Assembly: GCA_900550365.1 (NCBI GenBank)
Contig: URRR01000031.1
Coordinates: 1 to 30,265, forward strand
Length of the DNA stretch: 30,265 nt
Direction of reading: 5' to 3'
DNA from: an uncultured Prevotella sp.
Lineage (GTDB): Bacteria > Bacteroidota > Bacteroidia > Bacteroidales > Bacteroidaceae
Position 1 is the first letter of the stretch. Each line of letters begins with the position of its first letter. A program made the translations under genes and the position numbers. The notes beneath the pieces were generated by a model. The model was not told the DNA's origin and did no database searches. It saw only the letters and a list, made by a program, of their open reading frames with translations. Below are positions 23,603 to 30,265 of the stretch, piece by piece.

Positions 23603-23630
23603 CACATAACACATAAAATGTTTTGATTTT

Positions 23631-23828
23631 ATCTCTCATCTGTCACTTTTTCCATGTATCCTGCTGACAGTCAGGCCGTTGGCAGGTGATAGATACGGAA
23701 AAACATCTGTCACCATTCCGGCAGTTTCGCGAATCCACAGAAACGCGGTGACAGATGCGAAACATATCTGTCACTGCATAACCGGCTGAAAATAAACGCG
23801 TTATAAAGAAAAGTGACAGATGAGAGAT
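23631..23828. mobile_element. 198-bp MITE-like element
   Basis: The perfect 20-bp terminal inverted repeats are ATCTCTCATCTGTCACTTTT (23631-23650) and its complement (23809-23828). The 9-mer ATCTGTCAC occurs three times forward (23638, 23705, 23766) and twice reversed (23748-23756, 23813-23821). No ORF is contained. A clear target-site duplication was not seen, so a MITE is likely but not proved. Confidence 0.6.
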
Positions 23829-23930
23829 GTTTTTCAAAAAACAAATAACAATAATGGCCATATTGCCTGCAATGCTGTTCATATCCGTGTTCACGTCATT
23901 ATGCACCAGAACTGCGGATGTGCCAAATCA

Positions 23931-24001
23931 CGTTGTAAAACACGGCCTTTTAGCGTGCGTTTTACGGCCTTTTGCAGACTAAAAGACGGCCTTTTACAAC
24001 G
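23931..24001. repeat. Family B hairpin repeat downstream of the permease gene
   Basis: CGTTGTAAAACACGGCCTTT begins the left arm (23931-23953), which is nearly complementary to 23979-24001. The repeat lies 26 nt beyond the stop codon of the minus-strand permease gene, so it could terminate the dsbD operon. Confidence 0.7.
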
Positions 24002-24026
24002 GGTGAGGCAATTCGTCGAACTTACG

Positions 24027-25253
24027 TTAAATAAGCCTTTTCGCAAAGTATTTCACGGGATACCATACTGAGACAAAGCCCACGGCTATGACCGTAAGGA
24101 AAACGATTACTATATCTTCGGGATGCACGCTTACCGGATAAGCGTCAACAACGAACGAGCCGCTGCTGCTGCCGAGAGCCACGAGCCCGTATTCCTGCTG
24201 TAGCCAGCACAGCAGCAGGCCGAGCGCAATGCCGGCAACGGCGCCGAAAACAGATATCATACGTCCTTCAAACAAGAAAATCCTCGTTATCTGCTTATCA
24301 TTGGCTCCCATGTTGCGTAGCGTTACGATGTCGTCCTTTTTGTCAATGATAAGCATTGACAGCGAGCCGATGATATTGAAGCAGGCCACGACAAGGATAA
24401 ATGTAAGGAATATGTAGGCAATGAATTTCTCAATCTTCATTATCTTGAACGTGTCAGCCTGTTGTTCCATACGGTCCAGCACACGGTATTTCTCTCCGGC
24501 AATTTCCTGCATTTCCGCTTTCACGGCGTCAAGGTCGCTGCCCGGTTTCAGTCTCAGTTCAAGCTGTGACAGCATGCCTTGCTGTCCGAACAGACGGCGG
24601 GCAAACCCTATTGACGTCAGGATATAGTCGTTGTCATACCGGCCGTTGCGCACCGAAAACACCACTCCCGGTGAAATCAGCGAGTCAACCACGAAGCCCT
24701 CTGTAGGGTTCATCATGTCGAGCTGTCCTTCGCGGCGCGGCGCGTAAATCTTCATGAAGCCTTCCCAGGCCGCGCTCATGCCCATTCTGTCGGCCAGGCG
24801 TATGCCCACCGTTCCGTATTCCAGATTAGCGGCATGCAGCTCAAACTCGCCGTCACCGTACACAATGTCGTTGATATGTGTAAGCTGGTCAAAGTTATCG
24901 TCAACGCCCTTTATCATCACCATGGCCTGTTTCCCGTCATATATGGCCATGGCCTGGTCCTCAACGCATTCCGTTGCCACGTCAACCGCGGGCAGCGTGC
25001 GTATCTTCGTCAGTATAGGGTCGTCGGCAGGAGCCGTCTTACCCTTGGCCGGAATTACCTCAATCTGCGGGTCAAAGGCCGTCAGAAACGATGCCACGAG
25101 GTCACTGAAGCCGTTGAATACGCTCAGCGTCACCACCAGGGCCATTGTAGCCACGGCCACTCCCACTGCGCTGATGCCGCTTATCAGGTTGATTACGTGA
25201 GTGCTCTTCTTCGAGAAGAGATAGCGGCGTGCAATGTAAAACGGGAAGTTCAT
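24027..25253 (-). CDS. LolC/LolE-type lipoprotein-releasing ABC permease
   Basis: A 408-residue inner-membrane protein of the FtsX/MacB-PCD family. It has an N-terminal membrane segment after FYIARRYLFSKKSTHVINLISGISAVGVAVATMALVVTLSVFNGF. A large periplasmic domain spans about 50-270, and three C-terminal membrane segments lie near 270-295, 320-345 and 370-395 (FSxxxxYIFLTFILVVACFNIIGSLSMLIIDKKDDI, TLRNMGAND). The KKxxDIxxLRxxGA segment contacts the ATPase in LolCDE. The ATPase gene (lolD) is not adjacent. It overlaps rbfA by 4 nt. Confidence 0.88.
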   Translation of the reverse strand: MNFPFYIARRYLFSKKSTHVINLISGISAVGVAVATMALVVTLSVFNGFSDLVASFLTAFDPQIEVIPAKGKTAPADDPILTKIRTLPAVDVATECVEDQAMAIYDGKQAMVMIKGVDDNFDQLTHINDIVYGDGEFELHAANLEYGTVGIRLADRMGMSAAWEGFMKIYAPRREGQLDMMNPTEGFVVDSLISPGVVFSVRNGRYDNDYILTSIGFARRLFGQQGMLSQLELRLKPGSDLDAVKAEMQEIAGEKYRVLDRMEQQADTFKIMKIEKFIAYIFLTFILVVACFNIIGSLSMLIIDKKDDIVTLRNMGANDKQITRIFLFEGRMISVFGAVAGIALGLLLCWLQQEYGLVALGSSSGSFVVDAYPVSVHPEDIVIVFLTVIAVGFVSVWYPVKYFAKRLI

Positions 25254-25585
25254 TTCTTCAGCAGCTCGTCAATGTGCGCTATGTAGTCCAGTGAGTCGTC
25301 GATAAAGAAGCGCAGCTCAGGTATAATCCTTAGCTGGTTACGCACGCGGGTGCCCAGTTCGTAGCGTATTGTCTTCTCGTTGGCGTTGATGTTGGCTATC
25401 AGTTCCTGTCCCTTTTCTGATGGGAATATGCTCAGATAAGCCGTGCAGATGCTCAGGTCAGGGCTTATGCGGCAGCGCGTCACGCTTACCATTACGCCGT
25501 GCATCGAGCGCGTCTGCGACTGGAATATCAGGCTCAGTTCCTTCTGCAGCAGCCTTGCTATGCGGTTTTGCCTTGTTTCTTGCAT
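25250..25585 (-). CDS. rbfA: Ribosome-binding factor A
   Basis: A 111-residue small-subunit assembly factor that binds 16S rRNA helix 1 during 30S maturation. The family pattern is visible: TRQNRIARLLQKELSLIFQ, VMVSVTRCRISPDLSICTAYLSIFP, IRYELGTRVRNQLRIIPELRFFIDDSLDYIAHIDELL. The order Lys/Arg-rich N-terminus, KH-like domain and terminal helix is normal. It lies 15 nt after dsbD and overlaps the permease gene by 4 nt (ATGA), showing one operon. Confidence 0.92.
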   Translation of the reverse strand: MQETRQNRIARLLQKELSLIFQSQTRSMHGVMVSVTRCRISPDLSICTAYLSIFPSEKGQELIANINANEKTIRYELGTRVRNQLRIIPELRFFIDDSLDYIAHIDELLKK

Positions 25586-25600
25586 TGTCTTATTCTGTTT

Positions 25601-27625
25601 TTATTGTTTCTTTTTATAGTTTTCCATGCCCTTGTTCATGAAGTCCAGGTAGTGGCTTATGTTCTCGTCATAGCTGTAAGAGCCGGCCATAGGCATGCCC
25701 TCGTTGTCAAGTATCACGTAGAACGGCTGTGCGTTGGCGCCGAACTTGCTGCGCTGCAAGTAGCTCCACTTGTCGCCAATGGTGCGCAGGGTGCGCTTCT
25801 TTCCGTTCTCAACAATCTCTATCGGACTGTCGAGCGGCTGCTTGTCGTCAACGTATAGCGAAATCAGCACGAAGTCATTATTCAGCTTGTCAGCCACCTG
25901 CGGGTCGCTCCATACGGCAGCCTCCATCTTACGGCAGTTCACGCATCCGAAGCCCGTAAAGTCTATCAGCACCGGCTTGCCCTCGGCTTTTGCCGCCGCC
26001 ATGCCCTGCTCATAGTCAGTGAAGCGCGGCTTCACCTCGTTGTGGTAAAGGTTGAAGTCCTGCGTGTTCATGGGCGGAGCAAACGCGCTTACCGCCTTGC
26101 ACGGCGCGCCCCACAGTCCTGGAATCATATAAACCGTGAACGCCAGCGAAATCATGCCCAGCATTATGCACGGCACGGGCATGGCCTTGCGCTCGTCGCC
26201 GTCGCTCTTGAACTTCAGCAGACCGATGAGATACAGTCCCAGCATGCCGAATATCACTATCCACAGCGCCAGGAACACCTCTCTGTCAAGCAGTCCCCAG
26301 CCGTAGGCAAGGTCGGCCACAGAGAAGAATTTCAGCGCGAAGGCCAGTTCGATAAAGCCTAACGTCACTTTTATCATGTTCATCCAGCTGCCTGACTTCG
26401 GCGCCTGCTTAAGCCATGTGGGGAACAGGGCGAAGAGCGTAAACGGCAGAGCCAGCGCTATGGCGAAGCCCAGCATGCCCACGGCGGGGCCGGCAATGCT
26501 GCCCGACGTGCTCACCTCTACAAGCAGGAAGCCTATTATCGGGCCCGTGCATGAGAACGATACCAGCGTAAGCGTGAACGCCATGAGGAATATGCTCAGC
26601 AGTCCGCTCGTTGTAGAGGCCTTGCTGTCCACCTTGTTTGTCCACGAAGAGGGCAACGTAAGCTCAAACCAGCCGAAGAACGACAGGGCGAACACTACCA
26701 GCAGAAGGAAGAAGAATATGTTGAACACGGCGTTGGTAGCCAGGGCGTTGAGCGAGCTTGCGCCGAATATGGCCGTTATGGCCAGTCCCAGGGCAAGATA
26801 AATCACAACTATTGCCGCGCCGTATGTTATGGCGTCGCGTATGCCCTTCTTCTTGTCTTTCGCACGTTTCAGGAAGAAGCTGACCGTCATCGGTATAATC
26901 GGCCACACGCATGGAGTGAACAGAGCCACCAGACCGCCCACGAATCCCATCAGGAATATGTATATCCATGAGTGGTCAGCGCTGCCCTCCGTGCCGTTGA
27001 GCGTCTGCAGTTCCTCTATTACCGGCTTCCACAGCAGTCCCCGGTCAGTCTCGGTAACGTTGGCAATGGCCGCCGTGTCCGTCGCCGTAGTGTCAGCTAT
27101 GGCCGTAGTGTCAGCCGCCGTTTTCTCCTCAGCTGCAGTCTCTGTGGCAGCCGTTGCCGGAGCGTCGGCCGGTCCTTCACCCTTGAAGTCAAACTCCACC
27201 TGCATAGGCGGCATGCACATCTCGTCGTTGCACGACCCGTATTCAAGATAACCCTTTATGTGGTAAGTCTTGCCGGTTATTTTATATCGCTGGTAGAACG
27301 TCACGCTGTTCTCGAAGAAGCGCAGGTTCATGCCGAACAGGTTGTCAAACTTGTTAATCTCGTTGCCTCTGTGTCCGGCCGTGCCTGTGGTCTTGGCGCC
27401 CTCGGCCTTTTCCGTCGTTACTGTGGCCGAAATAGGTCCGTCGGCAGGCAGTCCGGTGGAATACACGTGCCAGCCGGCGTCAATCTTGCCGCTGAAAATC
27501 ACTTCCACTACGTCCGCCGCCACTTTCTTCTGGCTTACACTGAAGTGCACGGGGTCCTGCATCTGCGCGCTTGCCGCCACGCTCAGCAGCGCCAGCAGCA
27601 TGGTGATAAATATCTGTCTTTTCAT
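25601..27625 (-). CDS. dsbD: Thiol:disulfide interchange protein DsbD
   Basis: A 674-residue inner-membrane protein that carries reducing power from cytoplasmic thioredoxin to periplasmic partners, including those needed for cytochrome c maturation. Signal peptide MKRQIFITMLLALLSVAASA; DsbD-alpha domain 21-150 with Cys132 and Cys137; an Ala/Thr/Asp-rich low-complexity linker at about 155-192; eight or so membrane segments (220-490) with Cys239 in LFTPCVWPIIP and a second Cys in SFSCTGPIIGF. The C-terminal thioredoxin domain has Cys561-VN-Cys564 (DFTGFGCVNCRKME). First gene of the dsbD-rbfA-permease operon; no TAnnTTTG promoter was found. Confidence 0.93.
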   Translation of the reverse strand: MKRQIFITMLLALLSVAASAQMQDPVHFSVSQKKVAADVVEVIFSGKIDAGWHVYSTGLPADGPISATVTTEKAEGAKTTGTAGHRGNEINKFDNLFGMNLRFFENSVTFYQRYKITGKTYHIKGYLEYGSCNDEMCMPPMQVEFDFKGEGPADAPATAATETAAEEKTAADTTAIADTTATDTAAIANVTETDRGLLWKPVIEELQTLNGTEGSADHSWIYIFLMGFVGGLVALFTPCVWPIIPMTVSFFLKRAKDKKKGIRDAITYGAAIVVIYLALGLAITAIFGASSLNALATNAVFNIFFFLLLVVFALSFFGWFELTLPSSWTNKVDSKASTTSGLLSIFLMAFTLTLVSFSCTGPIIGFLLVEVSTSGSIAGPAVGMLGFAIALALPFTLFALFPTWLKQAPKSGSWMNMIKVTLGFIELAFALKFFSVADLAYGWGLLDREVFLALWIVIFGMLGLYLIGLLKFKSDGDERKAMPVPCIMLGMISLAFTVYMIPGLWGAPCKAVSAFAPPMNTQDFNLYHNEVKPRFTDYEQGMAAAKAEGKPVLIDFTGFGCVNCRKMEAAVWSDPQVADKLNNDFVLISLYVDDKQPLDSPIEIVENGKKRTLRTIGDKWSYLQRSKFGANAQPFYVILDNEGMPMAGSYSYDENISHYLDFMNKGMENYKKKQ

Positions 27626-27629
27626 TTTG

Positions 27630-27815
27630 AGGTTTTATGAGGTTATAGGGTTGGGAGGTGATTGAAGGTGAGAAAGTGAGAAAGTGAGAAAGTGAGAGCC
27701 AACAGACATTTGTCTTAACTCCTTAACTCCATAACTCCTTAACTCCTAAACTTTACTCCTTACTACTTTACTCCTTTTCTCCTTTACTCCTTTTCTCCTT
27801 TTCTTCTTAATTCTT
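27630..27815. repeat. Family E/F simple arrays upstream of dsbD
   Basis: GAGGTTTTATGAGGTTATAGGG (27631-27652) matches the family F array at 29320-29645 in reverse complement. GTGAGAAAGTGAGAAAGTGAG follows, then ACTCCTTAACTCCATAACTC (27717 on) and TACTCCTTTTCTCCTTTACT. The E units are reverse complements of the array before argH. They occupy the dsbD leader region. Confidence 0.6.
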
Positions 27816-27819
27816 CAAA

Positions 27820-27885
27820 GCATTTGGCTTTAACTTCTAACGCCCGCAGGGCGTGATAACTTCTCTAACTTCTTTAACTTCTCAA
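27820..27885. repeat. Family A repeat
   Basis: CATTTGGCTTTAACTTCTAA continues into CGCCCGCAGGGCG and a run of ATAACTTCTCTAACTTCTTT. It ends 2 nt before the stop codon of the minus-strand desulfidase gene, so it directly forms that gene's 3' untranslated region. Confidence 0.7.
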
Positions 27886-27886
27886 A

Positions 27887-29197
27887 TTATTTCTTGTGCG
27901 TCATTATGTCCAGCACGTATTTGTCAGTCTCGTCCATGCCGCGTCTGCCTATTTCTGTCAGGTTATGAATGCTCTGGTCAACGTCGTCGTCGATTATGCC
28001 CTCCACAGACGTTACATGCTTGTTCTGTATTGCCAGCATGGCGCTCAGGATGGCCGTGCTTACGCCCGAAGTCAGTTTCAGTGCGCAGCTCGGTTTCGCC
28101 CCGTCACATATCATGCCCGTAAGGTTGGCAATCATGTTCTTCACGGCGAAGGCTATCTGCTCATAGCTGCCGCCCATGAGGTAGGTTATGCCGCAGCTGC
28201 TGCCCGTGCTTGCCACCACGCATCCGCACAGAGCCGAGAGCGACCCTAAGTGCTGTTTTATGTATATGGCCGTAAGGTTGCTTATTATCAGCGCCCTTAT
28301 TGTCTCCTCCTCGGTGTTATGGTTCTCCTCGGCGAACACGGCCACAGGCATCGTGGCACATATTCCCTGGTTGCCGCTGCCGCTGTTGCTCATCACCGGA
28401 ATCATCGCTCCCGCCATGCGTGCGTCGCATGCGCAGCTCGTTGCGGCCAATACCTTTGAGAAGATGTTCTCGCCCATAATGCCGCGTCCCAGCGGGCTGC
28501 AGAGCGTCTTGCCCAGCGCGTGGCCGAAGTTCTCGTGCAGGCCGTCGGCCGCCGCCTCCTCGTTCATGCGCTTTGCTTCGAGGATGAAGCGCAGGTCCTC
28601 CACGTCAGTCTGTGTGGCAAAGTCGTACACCTTTCTCAGTGTCAGGTGCGTCTCGTCCTCCGTCTCGGCGTGTTCCGGGTCAACCTTTTTCTCCTCTATC
28701 ACGTTGCCGTCACGTCTCAGGTACACAAAGTCAGTGTGCTTTACGGCGATCCGTGCCTCTGCCTCGTGTCCGTCGGCGCATGCCGTAACGCCTATGTACA
28801 GCTTGTCGGGCGCGTCCTCTTTCAGGCTGATGTTTATTCTGCCCTCGGCCAGATACTGTTTAGCCTGTTCCACGGCCGCCTTGTTACAGTCGCGCAGCAC
28901 CTCCAGTTCCAGTTCCGCCCGTCCTATCAGGGCCCCTAAGGCCACGGCTATCGGCAGTCCGGTCATACCCGTTCCGGGAATGCCTACGCCCATGGCGTTT
29001 TTCAGAATATTTGCACTCAGTTGAATGTCGATGCTCTCAGGCACCCGTCCCAGCAGTTCCTTGGCCCGTGCCACGCACAGAGCCACCGCAATAGGCTCGG
29101 TACATCCTATTGCCGGCACCACCTGTTTATGTATCAGCGAGATAATAGCTTTTTTCTCTTCGGCTGTCAGCATGTCAGTATATTGTTTACTTATCAA
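27887..29197 (-). CDS. L-cysteine desulfidase family protein (UPF0597)
   Basis: A 436-residue cytoplasmic protein of the UPF0597/CdsB/YhaM family, related to L-serine dehydratase alpha chains. Family cysteines are present: GCTEPIA near residue 31, ATSCACDARMAGAM, and CDGAKPSCALKLTSGV near the C-terminus, which ligate a [4Fe-4S] cluster in this group; the glycine-rich GIPGTGMTGLP and SNSGSGNQG loops also fit. Family members degrade cysteine to pyruvate, ammonia and sulfide. The -7-like sequence TAACTTCG (29209-29202, minus) lies almost at the annotated ATG, so translation may instead start at the Met codon at 29173 (MLTAEEKK). Confidence 0.9.
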   Translation of the reverse strand: MISKQYTDMLTAEEKKAIISLIHKQVVPAIGCTEPIAVALCVARAKELLGRVPESIDIQLSANILKNAMGVGIPGTGMTGLPIAVALGALIGRAELELEVLRDCNKAAVEQAKQYLAEGRINISLKEDAPDKLYIGVTACADGHEAEARIAVKHTDFVYLRRDGNVIEEKKVDPEHAETEDETHLTLRKVYDFATQTDVEDLRFILEAKRMNEEAAADGLHENFGHALGKTLCSPLGRGIMGENIFSKVLAATSCACDARMAGAMIPVMSNSGSGNQGICATMPVAVFAEENHNTEEETIRALIISNLTAIYIKQHLGSLSALCGCVVASTGSSCGITYLMGGSYEQIAFAVKNMIANLTGMICDGAKPSCALKLTSGVSTAILSAMLAIQNKHVTSVEGIIDDDVDQSIHNLTEIGRRGMDETDKYVLDIMTHKK

Positions 29198-29319
29198 ACT
29201 GCGAAGTTACTAATAAAACGTCATATTTCCACTCACATTGCCGAAAAAGATATGTTTTTGAATGATTGACAGCCCCATAATCCCGATTTATCCCCTCATT
29301 ACCTTACCTTTTTACTTTT

Positions 29320-29645
29320 TCCTTATAACCTCACAACCTCATAACCCCATAACCCCATAACCCCATAACCTCACAACCCCACAACCCCACAACCCCATAA
29401 CCTCATACCTTCGTTCCTGCGGATTTGCAATCCGCAGGTATAGAGTATAAGGATTTTTAATCCGTCAAATAGGTTTCCTTCTTTTTCTTCGGATTACAAA
29501 TCCTAATACTAAATTTCGTCGGATTGCAAATCCGCCGAAACCGCCCTCTCATAACCCCACAACCTCATAACCCCACAACCTCATAACCCCACAACCTCAT
29601 AACCTCATAACCCCACAACCCCATAACCTCATAACCCCACAACCC
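29320..29645. repeat. Family F arrays (CATAACCCCACAACCT units)
   Basis: Eight- to nine-base units CATAACCTC, CATAACCCC and CACAACCCC alternate at 29328-29406 and 29545-29645. They are short, contiguous units without spacers. The two blocks flank family C hairpins. Confidence 0.75.
29416..29540. repeat. Family C hairpins nested in family F array
   Basis: CCTGCGGATT-TGC-AATCCGCAGG (29416-29438) is a perfect stem. TATAAGGATTTTTAATCCG (about 29445-29465) is matched by CGGATTACAAATCCTAATA (about 29489-29507), and CGGATTGCAAATCCG follows near 29520-29534. The core equals that at 23506-23602, while the outer stems differ. Confidence 0.7.
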
Positions 29646-29664
29646 CAATTTGCGGTCAATTGCG

Positions 29665-29735
29665 TTCCGAAAGGCCGTCAATCACACGCTGAAAGGCCGT
29701 CTTTTGCAGACCAAAAGACGGCCTTTTAGAAGCAC
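29665..29735. repeat. Family B hairpin repeat
   Basis: GAAAGGCCGTC units and GAAAGGCCGTCTTTTGCAGA pair with AAAAGACGGCCTTTT (29704-29728 region). The element lies between the family F array and the AT-rich promoter region. Confidence 0.65.
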
Positions 29736-29967
29736 CCTGATAATCAGCGAGTTACAGGCTTACCGTTACCGGCCGTTCAGGTGCTTTCATTTTATAGTGC
29801 AAAGTTAATTACAATAACCTCCTTTAACCCCTAAGAAACTACTAAAAAATGCAATGTAACCCTCTGTTTTGCTATCTCTACTTGTTAAAATGATATTGTA
29901 TTTTATGATAGTAAATATATTTTCACAAATATTAACGGGGGGGTAAACAACGTACTGGAATTTATTA

Positions 29968-29975
29968 TAAATTTG
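29968..29975 (+). promoter_or_regulatory. -7 element of promoter for the truncated right-edge gene
   Basis: TAAATTTG matches the Bacteroidetes -7 consensus. The expected -33 position (about 29944-29948) has no TTTG but adjoins a G7 tract. If used, it gives a leader of about 225 nt before the ATG at 30206. Confidence 0.5.
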
Positions 29976-30205
29976 CACCGAACAAATAAAACTAAATATA
30001 ATCTACTAAACATTAAGACAAACAATAAAAGCATACTCTTAACCTTGGCGGCACGGTGGATATAGTGTGTCATTCAGTCAGAGTGTTGACTCGTGAATTG
30101 CTTTCTTGATGTAGTGAATATAAGTAAAATTTAAGATAGGTAACAACGGCATTCCATCGCAGGTATGGTCCGTGTGCCTTCAGTATGCAATTAATCCGAA
30201 ACGAT

Positions 30206-30265
30206 ATGATAAGGAAGATGGTAATAAGCGCGTTGATAGCCTTGTCGGCCATTCCGCTGTGCAGA
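30206..30265 (+). CDS. Partial CDS: N-terminal signal peptide of an exported protein
   Basis: The last 20 codons read MIRKMVISALIALSAIPLC-R, a positively charged start followed by a hydrophobic stretch ending near a Cys, as in a signal peptide. In-frame ATGs also exist at 30185 and 30218. The gene continues beyond the window and cannot be identified. The upstream promoter and absence of stops support it, but the piece is short. Confidence 0.5.
   Translation, partial: MIRKMVISALIALSAIPLCR

Larger units (their letters stand above)
21840..23630. other. AT-rich accessory island
   Basis: Base composition falls visibly to AT-rich between the yifB 3' region and the MITE-like element, and codon use in the two ORFs here (many AAA, AAT, TTA, ATA) differs from both sides. 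It ends on a truncated IS982-type transposase and repeats. The combination indicates horizontally acquired DNA. No integrase or att repeats were found. Confidence 0.65.
29198..30205. other. 1-kb gene-free region of repeats and promoter DNA
   Basis: No gene is supported here. In order it holds AT-rich sequence, family F arrays with family C hairpins inside them, a family B hairpin, an AT-rich stretch with a G7 tract (29937-29943), a -7 element and a long leader for the gene cut by the window edge. A 60-codon minus-strand ORF at 30070-30252 overlaps the leader and is not credible. Confidence 0.6.

Noticed and set aside
28188..29024. 278-codon plus-strand ORF
   Set aside because: Antisense to the desulfidase-family gene; Ser/Ala/Arg-rich without domain features.
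29320..29645. Possible CRISPR array
   Set aside because: The units are 8-9 nt, contiguous and degenerate, with no unique spacers and no cas genes nearby.
30070..30252. 60-codon minus-strand ORF at the right edge
   Set aside because: Overlaps a signal-peptide-coding plus-strand start with an upstream promoter element.

Overview
The window looks like chromosome of an anaerobic gut-type Bacteroidales (Prevotellaceae, Muribaculaceae or a Bacteroides relative; not resolvable here). The grounds are: Bacteroidetes-type promoters (TTG, about 20 nt, then TAnnTTTG) before several genes, no consistent Shine-Dalgarno sequences, many lipoproteins with a lipobox followed by SDD-type acidic residues, and protein families (DUF4369-type lipoprotein, TPR/OmpA-like lipoprotein, fused CcsBA) typical of that order. 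Most of the window is moderately GC-rich housekeeping DNA. A short AT-rich island lies at about 21.8-23.6 kb.

Left part (0.3-7.6 kb, + strand): a four-gene block of outer-membrane porin, imelysin-like (M75/EfeO-like) lipoprotein, di-haem DUF1111/COG3488 oxidoreductase lipoprotein, and fused cytochrome c maturation protein CcsBA. Imelysin plus DUF1111 is a known association linked to iron uptake. Here both lipoproteins carry a putative surface-export signal, and the haem-attachment factor lies directly downstream. This is the most coherent candidate system in the window.

Middle (7.8-13.9 kb): a minus-strand cluster of a membrane protein, an Arc-type RHH protein, prmC and recX; an SPFH/band-7 gene with a clear promoter; an O-methyltransferase; and divergent aroQ / xerD. 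Next on the plus strand come pyrE, an SRPBCC protein, argH and a Cys-rich Rieske-like lipoprotein (14.1-17.2 kb). A tRNA-Gly(GCC) - tRNA-Leu(UAA) - TPR lipoprotein - DUF4369/thioredoxin-like lipoprotein - yifB/comM array follows with very short gaps (17.3-21.8 kb).

The AT-rich island holds a divergent uracil-DNA-glycosylase-like gene, an unknown convergent ORF, a truncated IS982-type transposase interrupted by a hairpin repeat, and a 198-bp MITE-like element. The right part (24-29.2 kb, minus strand) is a dsbD - rbfA - lolC/E-type permease operon and an L-cysteine desulfidase family (UPF0597) gene. The last kilobase is repeats and a promoter region leading to the first codons of a secreted protein cut by the window edge.

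A second theme is intergenic repeats. At least six short repeat families occupy gaps: (A) AACTTCT...CGCCCGCAGGGCG, (B) AAAAGGCCGTCTTTT hairpins, (C) GGATTTGCAATCC hairpins with changing but complementary outer stems, (D) AATTCATAATTCAC arrays forming a 55-bp inverted repeat, (E) GGAGTAAGTA/ACTCCTTA arrays, and (F) CATAACCCCACAACCT arrays. Family D supplies the 3' end of aroQ and the start codon of the O-methyltransferase gene. No CRISPR array, rRNA gene or intact mobile element was seen.
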